A DNA stretch of 64,000 bases from Terriglobia bacterium (GTDB lineage: Bacteria; Acidobacteriota; Terriglobia; Bryobacterales; Bryobacteraceae): NCBI GenBank assembly GCA_020073145.1, contig JAIQFS010000004.1:120750-184749 (forward strand), read 5' to 3'. The notes beneath the pieces are model-generated. The model was not told where the DNA came from and did not search any database. It worked only from the letters and a program-made list of their open reading frames with translations. Shown here in pieces: positions 61,662 through 64,000 of this stretch. Position numbers and translations under genes: made by a program. How positions within the stretch are numbered: the stretch's first letter is position 1; every line of letters starts with the position of its first letter.

Positions 61662-62687
61662 CTACTTCCGGCGGGGGAAATAGCGGTCGCCCTCGTTCCA
61701 ATGCTGCGTCATGCCGGTGACGGAGCCTTGGGCGTCTTTGGAGAAGTCCACGCCCGTGCCTTCCATGGTGAAACTGTCGGGCGCGTGCGCAAAGAGCGGG
61801 ACCTTTCCTCCACCGATATCGATCATGAGGGTCTCTCCGTCCAAGGAGACCACGACGCCAGCCGGGAGACCGCGGGATTCGTAGGTGCCTGCATATTGCG
61901 CCAGGATCTCGGCGGGCACGGGAAACTCCGCGCCTCGGGTGCCGACCAGGTGCGGCTTGTCGCGCTCATTTTCGCAGACATACTCGATCAGATCGCCGTC
62001 GGGAACCAGATCGAACTCCACCGGAACCGTCCAGGAACGCGTGTAGGCTTTGGGATCGTCGAAGGTCACCTGCAGATCGAGGTGGCCGGCGTCGCGGCGG
62101 TGGTAGCGTTCGGTCAGGTGCAAGGCTTCGGTGTGGGGATGGCCGGCCAGGTCGAGCGTGGTGCGGTCATTGTATCCGGCGGTGGCCACCACCAAGGTAT
62201 CTCCGTCCCAGCGCCCCGCCGAGTAGCCCATCCACGTGGGATTGGGATCGTCCGGCAAGGGCCGGCCGTCGGTGAAGATCTGGCGGAAGATGGTCTGATA
62301 CTCGTACAGGACGACCGTGAGGTAGGGAGTCTGCACGATCTTCATGGGAAGATTGCCGACCGCGATGCCCGCTTTCGGACCGGGCGGAAGGCACGCGATG
62401 CCGTCGGTGTCGCGGCGGTAGTTACCGGCGCGCTGCTGGTACAGGGCCACCGCCCAGGGCAGGGTCTCACCCGGCTTCAGGGCGGACGTGATATAGAAGA
62501 GCGAACTGCTGTTGCGCACCATCCAGACCCCGGACAAATCGGGCTTGCCGTCGGCGGCTCGCGGGGTAGCGGCCGAGAGGTCGGGCTTGCCGTCGGGCGT
62601 ACGCGGCAGTCCCGGGGTGCGGCGGTCCGGCCACTGTGCGGTGAGAGAAACGCAGGCCGCGCACAGGATCATCGCGAGCTTCCACAT
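61662..62687 (-). CDS. Secreted Acidobacteria-type protein, paralogue of the protein near 25.9 kb
   Basis: A 341-aa exported protein with a signal peptide (1-17, ending LTAQ). It has two Pro-rich direct segments (TPDGKPDLSAA and AADGKPDLSGVW) after the signal, and the conserved blocks WMGYSAGRWDGDTL, YNDRTTLD and LTERYHRRDAGHL, matching the secreted protein near 25.9 kb. The C-terminal 90 residues add a small domain (ILAQYAGTYESRGLPAGVVV) not in the paralogue. Family is abundant in Acidobacteria, function unknown. It stands alone. Confidence 0.8.
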   Translation of the reverse strand: MWKLAMILCAACVSLTAQWPDRRTPGLPRTPDGKPDLSAATPRAADGKPDLSGVWMVRNSSSLFYITSALKPGETLPWAVALYQQRAGNYRRDTDGIACLPPGPKAGIAVGNLPMKIVQTPYLTVVLYEYQTIFRQIFTDGRPLPDDPNPTWMGYSAGRWDGDTLVVATAGYNDRTTLDLAGHPHTEALHLTERYHRRDAGHLDLQVTFDDPKAYTRSWTVPVEFDLVPDGDLIEYVCENERDKPHLVGTRGAEFPVPAEILAQYAGTYESRGLPAGVVVSLDGETLMIDIGGGKVPLFAHAPDSFTMEGTGVDFSKDAQGSVTGMTQHWNEGDRYFPRRK

Positions 62688-62841
62688 GGGTCCTCCTATC
62701 GGACGCGGGTGCTCTTAGATTATATTCCGGGTTGCAAAGGGACTCCGGTGCAGGGTAGCGCTCCTGGAAACGCGGCTCCCGGCCCCGAGCTCCGAGCGGC
62801 TCGCTTTTGCTACAGTGTCTCTCCATGGAGTAACAGGCAAA

Positions 62842-63633
62842 GTGGAGATCGCAGGCAAAGTAACGGTAGTCACCGGCGCCGGCAGCGACGGCTGCGGCCG
62901 CGCCATTGCCCGCCGGTTCGCGCGCGACGGCGCCGCCGTGGTGGTCTCGGATCTCGACGAGACCGGCGGCCGCCGGACCGTCCACCTCATCCAGGAGCAA
63001 GGGGGCCGCGCCGCGTTCCACCTCGCCGATGTGCGCGTGGAAGAGCAGGTCCGCGCGCTTCTCGCCTTCGCCGAGCACACCTTCGGTCCCCTGGACATCC
63101 TCATCAATAACGCGTCCGCCCCGTTCCGCCCAGACCAGCCCCTCGAACATTGGGACGACCCTGTCCAGACGGACCTCTTCGGCACGCTCTACGGCACGCG
63201 CCTCGCCATCGACGCCATGCGCCGCCACGGCGGTGGCGCCATCGTCAACATCAGTTCCATCTCGGCCCTCTGGCATGGCCGCACCGGCGGCTGGCCGCCT
63301 TATGAAACCGCTAAGGCCGGCTCCCTGCGCCTGACCACCATGCTCGCCTTCCTCGCCCGCCAGGAAAACATCCGCGTGAATTGTCTCGCTCCCGGCTGGA
63401 TCGCCTCCGCCCAGGTCCGCGCCTTTTGGGAACCTCTGACTCCCGAACAGCGCCTCGCCTACGGCGCACCCGCGCGCCTCCTCCAATTAGACGAAGTCGC
63501 TGCCGCCGTGGTCCGGCTCGCCACCGATGAAACCCTCGCCGGACGCGTCCTGGTCTGGTGGTCCGAAGACTCCCCCGGCCTCATCCCCTGGGCCGATCGC
63601 GGGTATTCCGCGCTCGATCCGATCGAGCTTTGA
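62842..63633 (+). CDS. Short-chain dehydrogenase/reductase (SDR)
   Basis: A 263-aa NAD(P)-dependent oxidoreductase. Cofactor loop TGAGSDGCG at residues 11-19, NNAS in ILINNASAPF, catalytic Ser in NISSISA, and YETAK with catalytic Tyr and Lys. A short-chain dehydrogenase of the classical type. The start is the GTG reading VEIAGKVTVVTG, which matches normal SDR openings; another GTG nine codons upstream is possible. Substrate unknown. It is divergent from the secreted-protein gene, and nothing convincing follows to the window end. Confidence 0.85.
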   Translation: MEIAGKVTVVTGAGSDGCGRAIARRFARDGAAVVVSDLDETGGRRTVHLIQEQGGRAAFHLADVRVEEQVRALLAFAEHTFGPLDILINNASAPFRPDQPLEHWDDPVQTDLFGTLYGTRLAIDAMRRHGGGAIVNISSISALWHGRTGGWPPYETAKAGSLRLTTMLAFLARQENIRVNCLAPGWIASAQVRAFWEPLTPEQRLAYGAPARLLQLDEVAAAVVRLATDETLAGRVLVWWSEDSPGLIPWADRGYSALDPIEL

Positions 63634-64000
63634 ACCCGCCGCCGCTCGCTGGCCGCCCAATTTGCCAGTCACCGCCTTTTTCGTCAATCATCTCAAGGGC
63701 TTACCCTCAGAGCCGCCCATCGGCTTGCTAAGGTGGAATCAGGAAAACTTGCTGGCCAGCAAGCGTTGCATTGTAGTGGAACTGAACTTCCCGTAGGGCC
63801 GTGAACGCCCATACGGCTGAGCGCTTCCGCAGACGCGGTCGGCGGGAAGAATTTGGAAGTGCTTCCATAACACCCGGTGGAGTGCGGATAGCTATTGTCG
63901 TCGTCCCATCGGATATCAGAGAGTCCAGCATCGAATCGGCGGAGTAAACGTAGCGCCACAAAGCGATTCCAATGCTCCCTGAAGATGCGATTTAATCCAT
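63634..64000. other. Window end without a supported gene, 367 bases
   Basis: Short minus-strand frames read protein-like for 20 to 30 residues (for example YVYSADSMLDSLISDGTT), but none has a usable start or a known motif. A gene remnant is possible. Nothing else is seen. Confidence 0.4.

Noticed and set aside
63728..63961. 77-aa minus-strand frame at the window end
   Set aside because: Reads protein-like for a short stretch, but a stop lies upstream and no family is recognised. A remnant is possible but cannot be supported.

Overview
The window looks like a piece of chromosome from a high-GC member of the Acidobacteriota, probably close to Bryobacterales / Candidatus Solibacter. This is inferred from gene content, not from a marker gene: an Oar-type TonB-dependent receptor with an N-terminal carboxypeptidase-regulatory domain, an ADOP-type MacB-like permease without an ATPase, lineage-type secreted proteins, two PQQ-dependent dehydrogenases, and a BamA-like / SurA-like / TamB-like operon. 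It reads as ordinary chromosome. I see no insertion sequence, phage, integrase or CRISPR array, and one tRNA gene.

Layout. 0.1-5.3 kb: chemotaxis/flagellar genes (CheX-like, CheY-like, fliM), a cysteine-rich protein, a dGTPase-like HD hydrolase, a membrane-anchored TPR protein and a CDGSH protein. 5.3-13.1 kb: a tripartite-efflux operon with a lipoprotein adaptor and two tandem 1042-aa RND pumps, read from a good sigma70-type promoter. 13.2-20.4 kb: secreted proteins, a PilZ protein, tRNA-Arg, a DinB-like protein, a TPR protein, a secreted zinc peptidase and a fused transporter-like/spermidine-synthase-like protein. 20.5-34.1 kb, all on the minus strand: a TonB receptor with a clear promoter and terminator, a metallo-beta-lactamase-fold protein, a secreted protein, then TamB, SurA-N and BamA homologues in overlapping order.

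34.1-38.7 kb: ThiF/MoeB, a hydroxyacid dehydrogenase, class II FBPase, a zinc-ribbon membrane protein and an EamA transporter. 38.7-43.7 kb: a compact minus-strand cluster of a PhoB-type regulator, a lone receiver, a porin-like protein, a type 1 copper protein and a sensor kinase. The last four overlap and look like one envelope sensing unit, which is the best candidate here for an undescribed system. 43.7-48 kb: UDP-glucose dehydrogenase, a Rieske protein, Fpg, a STAS protein, a MerR regulator, a 31-aa membrane peptide and a SemiSWEET. 48-56.8 kb: an ADOP permease, then a PQQ dehydrogenase divergent from a four-helix b-type cytochrome with two H-X13-H helices, then a second PQQ dehydrogenase with a lanthanide-type Asp-x-Asp motif.

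56.9-64 kb is more accessory: an AbrB-type antitoxin with a frameshifted Doc toxin, an alpha/beta hydrolase flanked by a repeated 34-bp hairpin element, two related four-helix proteins, a CPBP protease, a YjbQ protein, a secreted protein and a short-chain dehydrogenase. Many neighbours overlap by 4 bases (ATGA, GTGA, TTGA), so translational coupling is common in this stretch.
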